From Rhodobacterales bacterium (lineage in GTDB: Bacteria; Pseudomonadota; Alphaproteobacteria; Rhodobacterales; Rhodobacteraceae), in contig PDRZ01000015.1 in NCBI GenBank assembly GCA_002747035.1, positions 124,001 through 188,000 of the forward strand: a stretch of 64,000 nucleotides of DNA. Direction: 5' to 3'. A program made the translations under genes and the position numbers. Shown here piece by piece: positions 25,287 to 35,116 of the stretch. Each line of letters opens with the position of its first letter. Positions within the stretch are counted from its first letter, which is position 1. Under the pieces are notes generated by a model, which was not told the DNA's origin, made no database searches, and saw nothing but the letters and a program-made list of their open reading frames with translations.

Positions 25287-25408
25287 GCGGGTTTGTATGT
25301 GCCCCCCTCCGGCTTTGTTCCCTGTCATCAGAGCGGGGTTTTGGAAAAGAGGGTGAGCGCGGTAGGATAAGGCAGCGGAAAGCAGCGGCAGGGGAGGAAG
25401 GTGGACAT

Positions 25409-26866
25409 ATGAGGGCAACTCGGTCGGAGATCCGGTTCGTTCTGAATGGAGAGGACATATCCGTGGCCCGTGTATCCGCGGGCGATACGCTGTTGGATTT
25501 CCTCAGGCTGCGCCAGAGGTTGACGGGAACCAAGGAAGGCTGTGCCGAAGGGGATTGCGGGGCCTGTACCGTTCTGGTCGGGCGGCTGGCCGGGGGGGTG
25601 TTGGTTTATGAAGCGGTGAATGCCTGTATCCGGTTTCTGGCCACGGTGGACGGGTGCCATGTGGTGACCATTGAACACCTGCGCGGCGCAGATGGCGGAT
25701 TGCATCCGGTTCAGAGGGCCATGGTCGCGCATCACGCAAGCCAGTGCGGGTTCTGTACGCCGGGTATCGTGATGGCGCTTTATGCGCTGTGGATGCGCCG
25801 CCCGAGTCCCAGTGTGACCGAGATCGAGATGGCATTGCAGGGCAACCTGTGCCGCTGTACCGGCTATGCGCCGATCATCGCGGCGGCGCGGTCGGTTGGG
25901 GCCGAAGCGGACCCGGTGCAGGCAGAGCGTGCCGAGATCACCGCGCGGCTGACCGGGATGCGGGACGGGGCGCGGGTGACGCTTGGGGTGGGCGCGGATC
26001 AGGCCGTTTTGCCCGCGGATGTGGATGATTTCGGCGCGTTGCTGGAAGAGATGCCCGAGGCGACGGTTGTGGCCGGGGCAACGGATGTGGGGCTTTGGGT
26101 CACAAAGCAGCTGCGCGAGATCGGCCCGGCCCTGTTCATCGGTCACCTTGGGGGGTTGCGGCAGGTGGTGCGCACGGAAACGGAGATCACTCTTGGGGCC
26201 GGGGTCAGTTATTCCGAGGCGGAAGAGGCCATGACAGAGGCGTTTCCACACCTCGCCGCATATTGGCACCGCATCGCGGGGTGGCAGGTGCGCAACATGG
26301 GGACGATCGGCGGGAATATCGCCAACGGGTCACCCATCGGGGATATGCCGCCGGTGTTGATTGCTCTGGACGCCCGGGTGATCCTGCGCCGGGGCGCGGC
26401 GCGGCGGGAGCTGCCGCTGGACGCGTTTTTCATCGACTACGGCAAACAGGATTTGCGCGCGGGAGAATTCGTGGAAGCCATCCGGGTGCCGTTTCCCGCC
26501 GGGGATGTGCGCCACGGGGCGTGGAAAGTGTCCAAGCGCCGGGACGAGGACATTTCCACCGTTGCCGCAGGGATCGCCGTAACAGTTGAGGGCGGGCGGA
26601 TCGTGGCGGCGCGGCTGGCATTTGGCGGTATGGCTGGTGTGCCCAAACGCGCGGCGCATGCCGAAGCCGCATTGATCGGGGAACCGTTCGGCGAAGCGGC
26701 GTTTCGGGCCGCTCTCCCGGAATTGAGCAAGGATTTCACGCCGCTTTCTGATCATCGCGCAAGCGGCGAATACCGCATGACGATCGCGCGGAACCTGTTG
26801 TTGCGGTTCTGGGCAGAACAGTCCGGTGTGGAAGAAGCCGGGTTGCCGGAAAGGGTGGACGCATGA
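25409..26866 (+). CDS. xdhA: Xanthine dehydrogenase small subunit (2Fe-2S and FAD)
   Basis: Electron-transfer subunit of xanthine dehydrogenase, which converts hypoxanthine to xanthine and urate. It has 485 residues. The first iron-sulfur cluster motif is GCAEGDCGACTVLVG and the second is CGFCTPG with GNLCRCTGYAP. The FAD domain follows, with VVAGATDVGLWVTK and GTIGGNIANGSPIGD. The start at MRATRSEIRF has GGGGAGGAAGG upstream. About 120 bases separate it from puuD. The stop overlaps the xdhB start (ATGA), so subunits are translated in coupled fashion. Confidence 0.96.
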   Translation: MRATRSEIRFVLNGEDISVARVSAGDTLLDFLRLRQRLTGTKEGCAEGDCGACTVLVGRLAGGVLVYEAVNACIRFLATVDGCHVVTIEHLRGADGGLHPVQRAMVAHHASQCGFCTPGIVMALYALWMRRPSPSVTEIEMALQGNLCRCTGYAPIIAAARSVGAEADPVQAERAEITARLTGMRDGARVTLGVGADQAVLPADVDDFGALLEEMPEATVVAGATDVGLWVTKQLREIGPALFIGHLGGLRQVVRTETEITLGAGVSYSEAEEAMTEAFPHLAAYWHRIAGWQVRNMGTIGGNIANGSPIGDMPPVLIALDARVILRRGAARRELPLDAFFIDYGKQDLRAGEFVEAIRVPFPAGDVRHGAWKVSKRRDEDISTVAAGIAVTVEGGRIVAARLAFGGMAGVPKRAAHAEAALIGEPFGEAAFRAALPELSKDFTPLSDHRASGEYRMTIARNLLLRFWAEQSGVEEAGLPERVDA

Positions 26867-29166
26867 GCGAGAGGACCCGGGGCGGGGTGACGCATCAGAG
26901 CGTGGTCCATGACAGCGCGCATAAACACGTGACCGGCGCGGCCTGCTATACGGATGACATTGCCGAACCGCTGGGTACGTTGCACGCCGCGCTGGTCCTG
27001 TCGCCGGTGGCGCGGGGGCGGATTGAAACGCTGGACCTGTCCGCCGTTCGGGACGCACCCGGCGTGGTGGGGGTGATCACCGCAGCCGACATTCCCGGGG
27101 TCAATGACATTTCGGCCACCGGGGCGGGGGACGAACCGCTTTTCCCTGAAACCGAGGTGCAGTTCCACGGTCAGCCGTTATGCGCTGTCATTGCCGATAC
27201 TCGTGCGGCGGCGCGCCGTGCGGCGGCTCTGGCACGGGTCGAGATCCTGCCAGACGACCAGCCGCCGGTCATCGGGATCGAGGCAGCGCGCGAACAGGGC
27301 ACGCTGGTCGCGCCTCCGTTACGGTTGGCGCGCGGCGATGCGCAGGCCGGGTTGGAGGCCGCCCCGCACACCATACGGGGCCGCATGGAGATCGGTGGGC
27401 AGGACCATTTGTATCTTGAGGGTCAGATCGCTTTTGCGCTTTCGGGCGAAGACGAGGACGTGATCATCCACTGTTCCACCCAGCATCCCAGCGAGGCTCA
27501 GCACATGGTGGCCCATGTTCTGGGCGTTCCATCCCATTCGGTTGTCGTGAACGTGCGCCGCATGGGGGGCGGGTTTGGTGGCAAGGAAAGCCAGATGAAC
27601 CTGTTCGCCTGTATCGCGGCACTGGCGGCAAAGAAGTTTGATCGCCCGGTCAAGCTTCGTCCCGACCGGGATGAGGATATGATCGTCACCGGCAAACGCC
27701 ACGAATTCAGCGTGGATTACGCGGTTGGGTTCAACGAAGAGGGTCGCATCCACGCGGTGGACGGTGCTTTTGCTGCGCGCTGTGGTTTTGCCGCTGATCT
27801 GAGCGGGCCGGTCACGGATCGGGCGCTGTTTCATGCGGATAACGCCTATTACTATCCCAACGTTCTGCTGCGATCCCTGCCGTTGAAAACCAATACCGTT
27901 TCGAACACCGCGTTTCGCGGGTTCGGAGGGCCGCAGGGGGTCATCGTTGCGGAGCGGATGATTGAGGAAATTGCATATGCCCTTGGGCGCGATCCGCTGG
28001 ATATTCGCAAAGCCAACTTTTACGGGCCCGGGCGGGATGTGACGCCCTATCACCAGGTGGTCGAGGATAATATCATCGCCCGCGTCGTGGATGAGCTGGA
28101 GGAGAGTGCCGGGTATCGCGCCCGCCGCGCTGCGATTATCGCGCAGAACGCCAGGGGCGGGATTGTGCGGCGGGGGATTGCGTTGACGCCGGTGAAATTC
28201 GGCATTTCGTTCACCGCTACGTGGTACAATCAGGCGGGTGCCCTGGTTCATGTCTATAGCGACGGGTCGATCATGTTAAATCATGGTGGCACAGAGATGG
28301 GGCAGGGGTTGAATACCAAAGTGGCCCAGATCGTGGCGGACGCCTTTGGACAGGATATTGACCGGGTCAGGATCACGCAGACCACCACCGAGAAAGTTCC
28401 CAACACCAGCGCCACAGCGGCGTCATCGGGTACTGATCTGAACGCTATGGCCGCGTTGGATGCCTGTGAGCAGATCAAGGCGCGGATTTCCGATTTCACC
28501 CGCGACACCATGGGGGCCGAGGCCGAATTCCGTCCCGGAACCGTGCGGGTCGGGGCGCAGGAGTTCCCGTTTAACACTTTGATTAAAATGGCCTATATGG
28601 CGCGTGTCCATCTGTCCGCAGCCGGGTTTTACAAGACGCCGAAAATCCATTGGGACCGCGACAAGGGGCAGGGAAGGCCGTTTTACTATTTCGCCTATGG
28701 CGCGGCCTGTTCCGAGGTGTCCGTGGACAGTCTGACCGGAGAGTATCAGGTTGACCGGGTTGATATCCTGCATGATGTGGGGCGGTCTCTGAACCCCGCG
28801 CTGGACAAGGGACAGGTCGAGGGCGCGTTTGTGCAGGGCATGGGGTGGCTGACCAGCGAGGAATTGGTTTGGGATGCCGAGGGGCGGCTGCGCACGCATG
28901 CTCCGTCAACTTACAAGATCCCGCTGGCTTCGGATATCCCACGGCAGTTCAACGTGCGGCTGGCCGAGTGGTCCGAAAACGCAGAGCGCAGCATCAAGCG
29001 GTCCAAGGCGGTGGGCGAGCCGCCGTTCATGTTGGGTATCTCGGTGTTTGAAGCTCTGTCCATGGCGGTGGCCAGCGTGGCCGATTACCGCGAATGCCCC
29101 CGGCTTGATGCGCCGGCCACACCGGAACGGGTGCTGATGGCCATGGAAAGGCTGCGCGGATCATGA
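26863..29166 (+). CDS. xdhB: Xanthine dehydrogenase large subunit (molybdopterin-binding)
   Basis: Catalytic subunit of 767 residues carrying the molybdenum cofactor. Seen in order: the N-terminal substrate-channel domain (SAHKHVTGAACYTDDI for Rhodobacter-like XdhB), RRMGGGFGGKESQ, the TAFRGFGGPQG motif, the GTEMGQGLNTK cofactor motif, and the C-terminal KAVGEPPFMLGIS that contains the catalytic Glu. It is coupled to xdhA and xdhC by 4-base overlaps. Confidence 0.97.
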   Translation: MSERTRGGVTHQSVVHDSAHKHVTGAACYTDDIAEPLGTLHAALVLSPVARGRIETLDLSAVRDAPGVVGVITAADIPGVNDISATGAGDEPLFPETEVQFHGQPLCAVIADTRAAARRAAALARVEILPDDQPPVIGIEAAREQGTLVAPPLRLARGDAQAGLEAAPHTIRGRMEIGGQDHLYLEGQIAFALSGEDEDVIIHCSTQHPSEAQHMVAHVLGVPSHSVVVNVRRMGGGFGGKESQMNLFACIAALAAKKFDRPVKLRPDRDEDMIVTGKRHEFSVDYAVGFNEEGRIHAVDGAFAARCGFAADLSGPVTDRALFHADNAYYYPNVLLRSLPLKTNTVSNTAFRGFGGPQGVIVAERMIEEIAYALGRDPLDIRKANFYGPGRDVTPYHQVVEDNIIARVVDELEESAGYRARRAAIIAQNARGGIVRRGIALTPVKFGISFTATWYNQAGALVHVYSDGSIMLNHGGTEMGQGLNTKVAQIVADAFGQDIDRVRITQTTTEKVPNTSATAASSGTDLNAMAALDACEQIKARISDFTRDTMGAEAEFRPGTVRVGAQEFPFNTLIKMAYMARVHLSAAGFYKTPKIHWDRDKGQGRPFYYFAYGAACSEVSVDSLTGEYQVDRVDILHDVGRSLNPALDKGQVEGAFVQGMGWLTSEELVWDAEGRLRTHAPSTYKIPLASDIPRQFNVRLAEWSENAERSIKRSKAVGEPPFMLGISVFEALSMAVASVADYRECPRLDAPATPERVLMAMERLRGS

Positions 29167-29963
29167 GCGGGCTGGCCGGGTTTTTCGCGTCCGAGCGAGA
29201 GGTGGTGGTGCTGTGCCTCACACGCGTACAGGGATCGTCGCCCCGCGAACAGGGGGCGTGCATGTTCGTCGCGCCAAATTCGGTGTGGGGCACGATTGGT
29301 GGCGGGCAGCTTGAATACATGGCGATGGACCATGCACGGAACATGTTGCGAAACGCGGGCAGACGCGATGTGATGGACGTGCCATTGGGCCCGGCGATCG
29401 GCCAGTGCTGTGGCGGGCGGGTTGAGGTGACGTTGACCCGGCTTACCGCAGCGGAGCGGCGCGACGCGTTGGCAAAGGAGCGGGCGGACCGGGCGGCCCA
29501 GCCCCGGGCGATGATTTTTGGCGCGGGTCATGTGGGGCGGGCTTTGGCGCGGGCGCTGCTGCCCTTGCCCTATCGTTCGGTTCTGATCGACAGCCGCCCG
29601 GAAGAGTTGGCGATGGGGCAGGGCGACACCCTTTTAACCCCTTTGCCCGAGGCCGAAATTCGCGGTGCCCCGGCCGGGGCGTTCTTTGTCATCGCCACCC
29701 ATGATCATGCCTTGGATTTCCTGTTGGCATCCGAGGCGCTGGCGCGGCGCGACGCGGCCTATATCGGGATGATCGGATCGACAACCAAGCGGGCGCGGTT
29801 CGAAAACTGGGCGACCGGGGTGGACAGTTCGCGGTTGACCTGTCCCATGGGCACAGGGCACAGCCGGGACAAGCGCCCCGAGGTGATCGCGGCGTTGATT
29901 GCCGCCGAAATGCTGACTGTTACGGCCAAAACAAGCGAAGGCATGGAGATGGATCGTGGGTGA
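29163..29963 (+). CDS. xdhC: Xanthine dehydrogenase accessory protein XdhC
   Basis: Chaperone that binds molybdenum cofactor and loads it, after sulfuration, into XdhB. It is not part of the final enzyme. It has 266 residues. N-terminal GSSPREQGACM and GGGQLEYMAMDHA, a conserved CC in AIGQCCGG that could hold the cofactor, and a Rossmann half with IFGAGHVGRALARAL and GMIGSTTKRARFE are as expected for the family. It overlaps xdhB by 4 bases and guaD by 8. Confidence 0.95.
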   Translation: MSGLAGFFASEREVVVLCLTRVQGSSPREQGACMFVAPNSVWGTIGGGQLEYMAMDHARNMLRNAGRRDVMDVPLGPAIGQCCGGRVEVTLTRLTAAERRDALAKERADRAAQPRAMIFGAGHVGRALARALLPLPYRSVLIDSRPEELAMGQGDTLLTPLPEAEIRGAPAGAFFVIATHDHALDFLLASEALARRDAAYIGMIGSTTKRARFENWATGVDSSRLTCPMGTGHSRDKRPEVIAALIAAEMLTVTAKTSEGMEMDRG

Positions 29964-31269
29964 AAAAATCATACGCGGGCGGGTGCTGAATTTTACCGGA
30001 GAGCCCTTTGGCCCCGAAGATACGGATGCGTATGTGTATATCGAAGACGGGGCTGTTCACCTGCGTGACGGGCGCATCGTGTCGATTGGCGACTTTGCCC
30101 CGGTCGAAGAGGGCGAGGGGGGCAAGGAGGTCGAGGTGGTGGATCACCGTCCCCACCTGATCCTGGCCGGGTTTATCGACACGCATATCCATTTTCCACA
30201 GGTTCAGGTGATTGCATCCTGGGGGGCGCAGCTTCTGGATTGGCTTGAAAACTATACTTTTCCGGCCGAAATGAAATATGCCGAGACGGGTCATGCGGCG
30301 CGTATGGCTTCGGCCTATTTCGATTTGCTGACCGGGCATGGCACCACCACGGCTGTCAGCTATTGTTCGTCCCACCCCAATTCGGCCCAGGCCTGTTTCG
30401 CCGAGGCCGCGCGGCGCAACATGTGCATGATTGGCGGCAAGGTGATGATGGACCGCAATGCGCCCAAAGGGTTATGCGACACGGCCCGGACGGGATATGA
30501 CGACAGCAAGGCCTTGATTGACCGCTGGCACGGCACAGGGCGTTTGCACTATGCCATCACCCCCCGGTTCGGGATCACCTCGACCGAGGCCCAACTCGAG
30601 GCGGCGGGGGCGTTGGTGGCCGAGCATCCGACCTGTTTCATGCAAACCCACATGTCGGAAAACCGGATCGAAATCAGCGAAACGGCGCGTCTGTTCCCCT
30701 GGGCCCGCGATTATCTGGATGTTTATGAACGTTATGGGCTGGTCGGGCCGCGGGCATTGTTGGGCCATTGCATTCATTTGGAAAATCGCGAGGTTGAGCG
30801 GATTTCCGAAACCGGGGCCAAGCCGGTATTCTGTCCCACCTCGAACCTGTTTCTGGGCAGCGGGTTGTTTGACAATGGGGCGCTGAGGGCGCGGGGGATC
30901 GCGACGGCGATCGCCACGGATATTGGCGGCGGCACCAGCTTTTCCATGCTGCAAACCCTGAACGAAGGCTACAAGATATTGCAGTTGCAGCGGCAACAGA
31001 TGCACCCGCTGACCGCCTTCCACTGGATCACCCGCGGCAATGCTGTGGCTTTGGGGATGGAGGAGCGGATCGGCACGCTGGCACCGGGGTCCGATGCGGA
31101 TCTGGTCGTGTTGGATTCCCGCGCCACACCCGAAATGGCGCTGAGGTCGGAAACCATTGAAACCCTGTCCGAAGAGCTTTTCCTGTTGATGATCTGTGGA
31201 GATGACCGGGCCGTGCGGCAGACCTATGTCGCCGGCGAGGCCATGAAAAAGGAGAGCGGTGATGTGTGA
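29956..31269 (+). CDS. guaD: Guanine deaminase
   Basis: Zn-dependent amidohydrolase that converts guanine to xanthine, the substrate of the adjacent xanthine dehydrogenase. It has 437 residues. Metal ligands are in [16 protein letters not shown] and LGHCIHLE, with the catalytic Asp in ATDIGGGTS. Deaminase-specific [13 protein letters not shown] is present. The start is GTG at 29956, inside the end of xdhC, with no better ATG nearby. Confidence 0.96.
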   Translation: MGEKIIRGRVLNFTGEPFGPEDTDAYVYIEDGAVHLRDGRIVSIGDFAPVEEGEGGKEVEVVDHRPHLILAGFIDTHIHFPQVQVIASWGAQLLDWLENYTFPAEMKYAETGHAARMASAYFDLLTGHGTTTAVSYCSSHPNSAQACFAEAARRNMCMIGGKVMMDRNAPKGLCDTARTGYDDSKALIDRWHGTGRLHYAITPRFGITSTEAQLEAAGALVAEHPTCFMQTHMSENRIEISETARLFPWARDYLDVYERYGLVGPRALLGHCIHLENREVERISETGAKPVFCPTSNLFLGSGLFDNGALRARGIATAIATDIGGGTSFSMLQTLNEGYKILQLQRQQMHPLTAFHWITRGNAVALGMEERIGTLAPGSDADLVVLDSRATPEMALRSETIETLSEELFLLMICGDDRAVRQTYVAGEAMKKESGDV

Positions 31270-32971
31270 TCTGGACCGGCTGATTGCCGTGGCGCGGGGC
31301 GATGCCCCGGCGGATATTGTGTTGACCGGAGGGCAGGTTTTCGACGTTGTCACCGGCGAAATGATCGTGGGCGATGTGGCCATTTGTGGAGATAGGATTG
31401 CCGGGATCGCAGGGCGGTACGAGGCGCGGCAGGTTATTGATATCACGGGTAAAACCGTGGTTCCCGGCTTTATCGACACCCATCTTCATATCGAAAGTTC
31501 TCTGGTTACCCCTTTCGAATTTGACCGCTGTGTCGGCCCGCGCGGGGTGACGACGGCGATTTGCGACCCCCATGAAATCGCCAATGTGCTTGGCGTGCCG
31601 GGGATCACCTATTTCCTTGAGGCCAGCGCGCGGACGCTGATGGATATCCGGGTGCAGCTTTCGTCCTGTGTGCCCTCGACGGACATGGAAACCTCGGGCG
31701 CGCGGATTGAGGCATCCGAGCTTGCGGCGTTGAAGGACCACCCCCGGGTGATCGGGCTGGCCGAAGTGATGAATTATCCCGGTGTGATCCATCGCGACCG
31801 TGGCATGTTGGCCAAGCTTGAAGCGTTTCAGGACCGGCATATCGACGGCCACGCGCCGCGTTTGTCGGGGCGTGACCTGAATGCCTATGTCGCGGCCGGT
31901 ATCCGCACCGAACACGAGGCAACCAGCGCCGAGGAGGCGATGGAAAAGCTGCAAAAGGGGATGCGTGTGTTGATTCGGGAAGGATCGGTGAGCAAGGACA
32001 TGGTGGCGTTGGCCCCGATCCTGAATGACTATACGTCAGCGTATTGTTGCCTGTGCACGGATGACCGCAACCCTTTGGATATCGCGGAACACGGGCACCT
32101 GGATTATATGATCCGGTCGCTGATCGCGATGGGGGTGCCCGTGCGGGCGGTGTATCGCGCCGCCACACTTTCGGCGGCCGAAGCGTTCGGGTTGAAGGAT
32201 CGCGGCCAGGTGGCACCGGGCAAGCGCGCCGATCTGGTGGTGCTCGACAGTCTCGAAGAGTGCCGTGCCGAGCGGGTGTTTTCGGGTGGTGTCGAGTTGA
32301 CGGAAGACGCCTTTGCCGCGCGTCACCCTGTTCCGCCAATCGGTCGGCATTCTGTTCAGGCACCGAGTGTCAGGGCGGCGCATTTCCGCACTGGCGGAAA
32401 CCGGGAAGAGACTGATGTGATCGGGGTGATCGAGGGCAAGATCATCACCCGGCATGACCATGCCAGCCTGCCAATTGTGGATGGGGACAAACGCCCGGAT
32501 CCGGCGCGGGACCTGATCAAGATCGCTGTGATCGAACGGCACGGCAAAAATGGCAACATATCAACCGGGTTCGTGACCGGGTTCGGGTTGAAACACGGGG
32601 CGATTGCCTCGTCGGTCTGTCACGACCACCACAACATCGCCGTCGTGGGGGCCGACTATGACGACATGGCAATCGCTGCCAACCGGCTGGGTGAAATCGA
32701 AGGCGGGTTTGTCGTGGTGCGGGACGGCATCGTTCTGGCCGAGCTTGCCTTGCCCATGGCCGGGTTGATGAGCCTTGAGCCATATGAAACCGTTCGGGAT
32801 CTGCTGATCCCGTTGCGAAGCGCGGCGGCCTCTCTTGGTGTCACCCTGGAAGAGCCGTTCCTGCAACTGGCTTTTCTGGCCCTGCCGGTCATCCCTGCGC
32901 TCAAGATCACGGATCGCGGGTTGGTGGATGTCACACGGTTCGAAATTCTGAACGCTCATGTCACATCGTAG
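31262..32971 (+). CDS. ade: Adenine deaminase
   Basis: Converts adenine to hypoxanthine, feeding xanthine dehydrogenase. It has 569 residues and belongs to the COG1001 amidohydrolase family. Motifs are [43 protein letters not shown], and CTDDRNP with catalytic Asp, and the C-terminal beta domain contains [10 protein letters not shown]. The start is either GTG at 31259 or ATG at 31262. I chose the ATG, with GGAGAG 5 bases before it. It overlaps guaD by 8 bases. Confidence 0.95.
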   Translation: MCDLDRLIAVARGDAPADIVLTGGQVFDVVTGEMIVGDVAICGDRIAGIAGRYEARQVIDITGKTVVPGFIDTHLHIESSLVTPFEFDRCVGPRGVTTAICDPHEIANVLGVPGITYFLEASARTLMDIRVQLSSCVPSTDMETSGARIEASELAALKDHPRVIGLAEVMNYPGVIHRDRGMLAKLEAFQDRHIDGHAPRLSGRDLNAYVAAGIRTEHEATSAEEAMEKLQKGMRVLIREGSVSKDMVALAPILNDYTSAYCCLCTDDRNPLDIAEHGHLDYMIRSLIAMGVPVRAVYRAATLSAAEAFGLKDRGQVAPGKRADLVVLDSLEECRAERVFSGGVELTEDAFAARHPVPPIGRHSVQAPSVRAAHFRTGGNREETDVIGVIEGKIITRHDHASLPIVDGDKRPDPARDLIKIAVIERHGKNGNISTGFVTGFGLKHGAIASSVCHDHHNIAVVGADYDDMAIAANRLGEIEGGFVVVRDGIVLAELALPMAGLMSLEPYETVRDLLIPLRSAAASLGVTLEEPFLQLAFLALPVIPALKITDRGLVDVTRFEILNAHVTS

Positions 32972-32990
32972 CAACGAGAGGAGAACGGAA

Positions 32991-33980
32991 ATGCGCGCGA
33001 TCACCTATCAAAAATTCGGTGAGGCCAGCGACGTGCTGAGCCTTGAAACTCTGCCCATTCCGACACCGCAGGGGGGCGAGGTTCTGGTGCGATTGAGGAC
33101 CTCGGGCGTGAACCCGTCGGACATCCGTGCGCGGGCTGGCGGGCGGCCGGGCGTCACCAGACCCCCGTTTGACACGATTATCCCCCATAGCGACGGGGCC
33201 GGAGTGATCGAAGCCGTGGGCAACGGGGTTGATGCGGGGCGGGTTGGCGAGCGGGTCTGGATCTGGAACGGGCAATGGCAGCGCGCCTTTGGCACAGCCG
33301 CAGAGTATATCGTGGTGCCGGAAGGTCAGGCCGTGCGTTTGCCGGGGTCGACGAGTTTTGAACAGGGGGCTGTTCTGGGTATTCCCGCGCTGACGGCGGT
33401 TCACGCGGTATTGGGATACGGGCCGGTGGCGGGAAAAACCGTGCTTGTCAGTGGTGGTGCCGGAACCGTGGGACGGTTGGCCGTGCAGGTGGCCGCGGCA
33501 TCCGGGGCGCGTGTGATTGCCACCGCGCATGGCGATGCAGCGAAAGAGGCTGCTCGTGCGGCGGGGGCCCATCACGTGGCGGATTATGCGTCCGAAACGC
33601 TGGCCGAAGATATTCTGGCGGTAACGGGTGGGCAGTTGATCGATGTGGTGGTCGAGGTGGAGTTTGGCCGGAATATCGAAACCATCGCCACCCTCATCGC
33701 CAATCGGGGGCGGATCGTAACCTATGGATCAGCACAGGAGATGGCACCGGTGCTGCCGTATTATCCGCTGTTGTTCAAGGCGGTGTCGATCCATTTTGTG
33801 CTGGTCTATATGCTGAGCGACGAAGAACGGGCCAGCGCAATTGCCCTGTTGACCGGGATGCTGGAACGCGATGCTCTGGATCTGCGGATATCACGGACCC
33901 TGCCACTGGAGGAGTGTGCCAAGGCTCATGACATTGTTGCGCAGGGTGCGCGGGCCGGATCCGTCATCCTGACAATATAG
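32991..33980 (+). CDS. NADPH:quinone reductase-like zinc-independent MDR oxidoreductase
   Basis: Medium-chain dehydrogenase/reductase of 329 residues without zinc ligands. It has a GroES-like N-terminal domain (GGEVLVRLRTSGVNPSDIRAR, IPHSDGAGVI) and a Rossmann domain with SGGAGTVGRLAVQVA. The resemblance is to quinone reductases and zeta-crystallin, and the true substrate is unknown. It lies 19 bases after ade with its own AGGAG, so it is probably the last gene of the purine operon, although no purine role is obvious. It is convergent with flgI. Confidence 0.85.
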   Translation: MRAITYQKFGEASDVLSLETLPIPTPQGGEVLVRLRTSGVNPSDIRARAGGRPGVTRPPFDTIIPHSDGAGVIEAVGNGVDAGRVGERVWIWNGQWQRAFGTAAEYIVVPEGQAVRLPGSTSFEQGAVLGIPALTAVHAVLGYGPVAGKTVLVSGGAGTVGRLAVQVAAASGARVIATAHGDAAKEAARAAGAHHVADYASETLAEDILAVTGGQLIDVVVEVEFGRNIETIATLIANRGRIVTYGSAQEMAPVLPYYPLLFKAVSIHFVLVYMLSDEERASAIALLTGMLERDALDLRISRTLPLEECAKAHDIVAQGARAGSVILTI

Positions 33981-34000
33981 AGCCCGGGGGCGTTGTCGGA

Positions 34001-35116
34001 TCAGTGTACCACGAATTCCGCATGGAGCGCGCCGGCGGCCTTGACGCTTTTCAGAATGTCGATCATGTCCCGCGGAGAGACGCCAAGCGCATTCAGTCCC
34101 GCGATCACCTCGGACAGCGATGTGCCTGGTTGTACCTCGGCCAGGCCAATACCCGGTTCTTCTTGCAATTCGGCCTGGGTGCGCGGGATCACCACGGTTT
34201 CGCCGTCGGAGAACGGGTTGGGCTGAACGGTCAGTGGCGTTTCTTGAATCCGAAGGGTCAGGTTGCCCTGTGACACGGCCACCCGGGAAATGCGCACATC
34301 TTCGCCCATCACGATCGTGCCGGAGCGTTGATCCACCACGACCCGGGCCTTGCGTTCGGGGCTGACCAAAATGTTTTCAATCCGGCTGAGTGCATGAGCC
34401 GGGGAGCGCGAATTGGTGCGGGTGATATTCAATTGAACCGTGCCCGAATCCAGCATCAGTGCAACCCGCGATCCAAAGCTGCGGTTGATTTCGCGTTCAA
34501 TCCGGCCCGCAGTTGTGAAATCCGGGTCGCGCAGGGCAAGCCGCAGGGTTTTGAGGGACGCCAGATCGAATTCGATCTCTTTCTCAACGCGTGCACCAGA
34601 GGGAATGACCCCTGATGTTGGTACGCCTTGAACCACGCCGCCCGCGTCACCTTCGGCCGAGGCGCCACCAGCGATGATCGTGCCCTGGGAGACCGCATAG
34701 ATTTGCCCGTCCGCAGCGTTGAGCGGGGTCATGATCAGAGTTCCACCCAGCAGGCTTTTGGCATCGCCAATTGCCGAAACGGTCACGTCAATCTGCGCCC
34801 CGGCTCGTGAAAAGGGCGGCAGTGTGGCAGTGACGAACACGGCGGCCACGTTTTTGGGCCGGAACTGTTCGCCGGTGATGTTCACGCCCAACCGTTCAAG
34901 AATGTTCGACATGATCTCTTCGGTAAAAGGTGCGTTGCGGATGCCATCGCCCGTCCCATTCAACCCGACAACCAGACCGTACCCCACCAAATCGTTACCA
35001 CGCACACCGTCAAATTCGACCAGATCCTTGAGACGGACCGGGTTGGCGTTTGCTGATAGAGCCGAAAGACACAGGGCGATCGTCAGAGAAAGGAACGGGA
35101 GGATGGATCGGATCAT
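34001..35116 (-). CDS. flgI: Flagellar P-ring protein
   Basis: Forms the P ring around the flagellar rod in the periplasm and peptidoglycan. It has 371 residues. The signal peptide is MIRSILPFLSLTIALCLSALSANA. Family blocks include RLKDLVEFDGVRGNDLVGYG, LVVGLNGTGD, NVAAVFVTATLPPF, G-x-SLLGGTLIMTPL, and the C-terminal LNALGVSPRDMIDILKSVKAAGALHAE. It is last in the visible flagellar cluster and overlaps flgL by 4 bases. Confidence 0.97.
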   Translation of the reverse strand: MIRSILPFLSLTIALCLSALSANANPVRLKDLVEFDGVRGNDLVGYGLVVGLNGTGDGIRNAPFTEEIMSNILERLGVNITGEQFRPKNVAAVFVTATLPPFSRAGAQIDVTVSAIGDAKSLLGGTLIMTPLNAADGQIYAVSQGTIIAGGASAEGDAGGVVQGVPTSGVIPSGARVEKEIEFDLASLKTLRLALRDPDFTTAGRIEREINRSFGSRVALMLDSGTVQLNITRTNSRSPAHALSRIENILVSPERKARVVVDQRSGTIVMGEDVRISRVAVSQGNLTLRIQETPLTVQPNPFSDGETVVIPRTQAELQEEPGIGLAEVQPGTSLSEVIAGLNALGVSPRDMIDILKSVKAAGALHAEFVVH

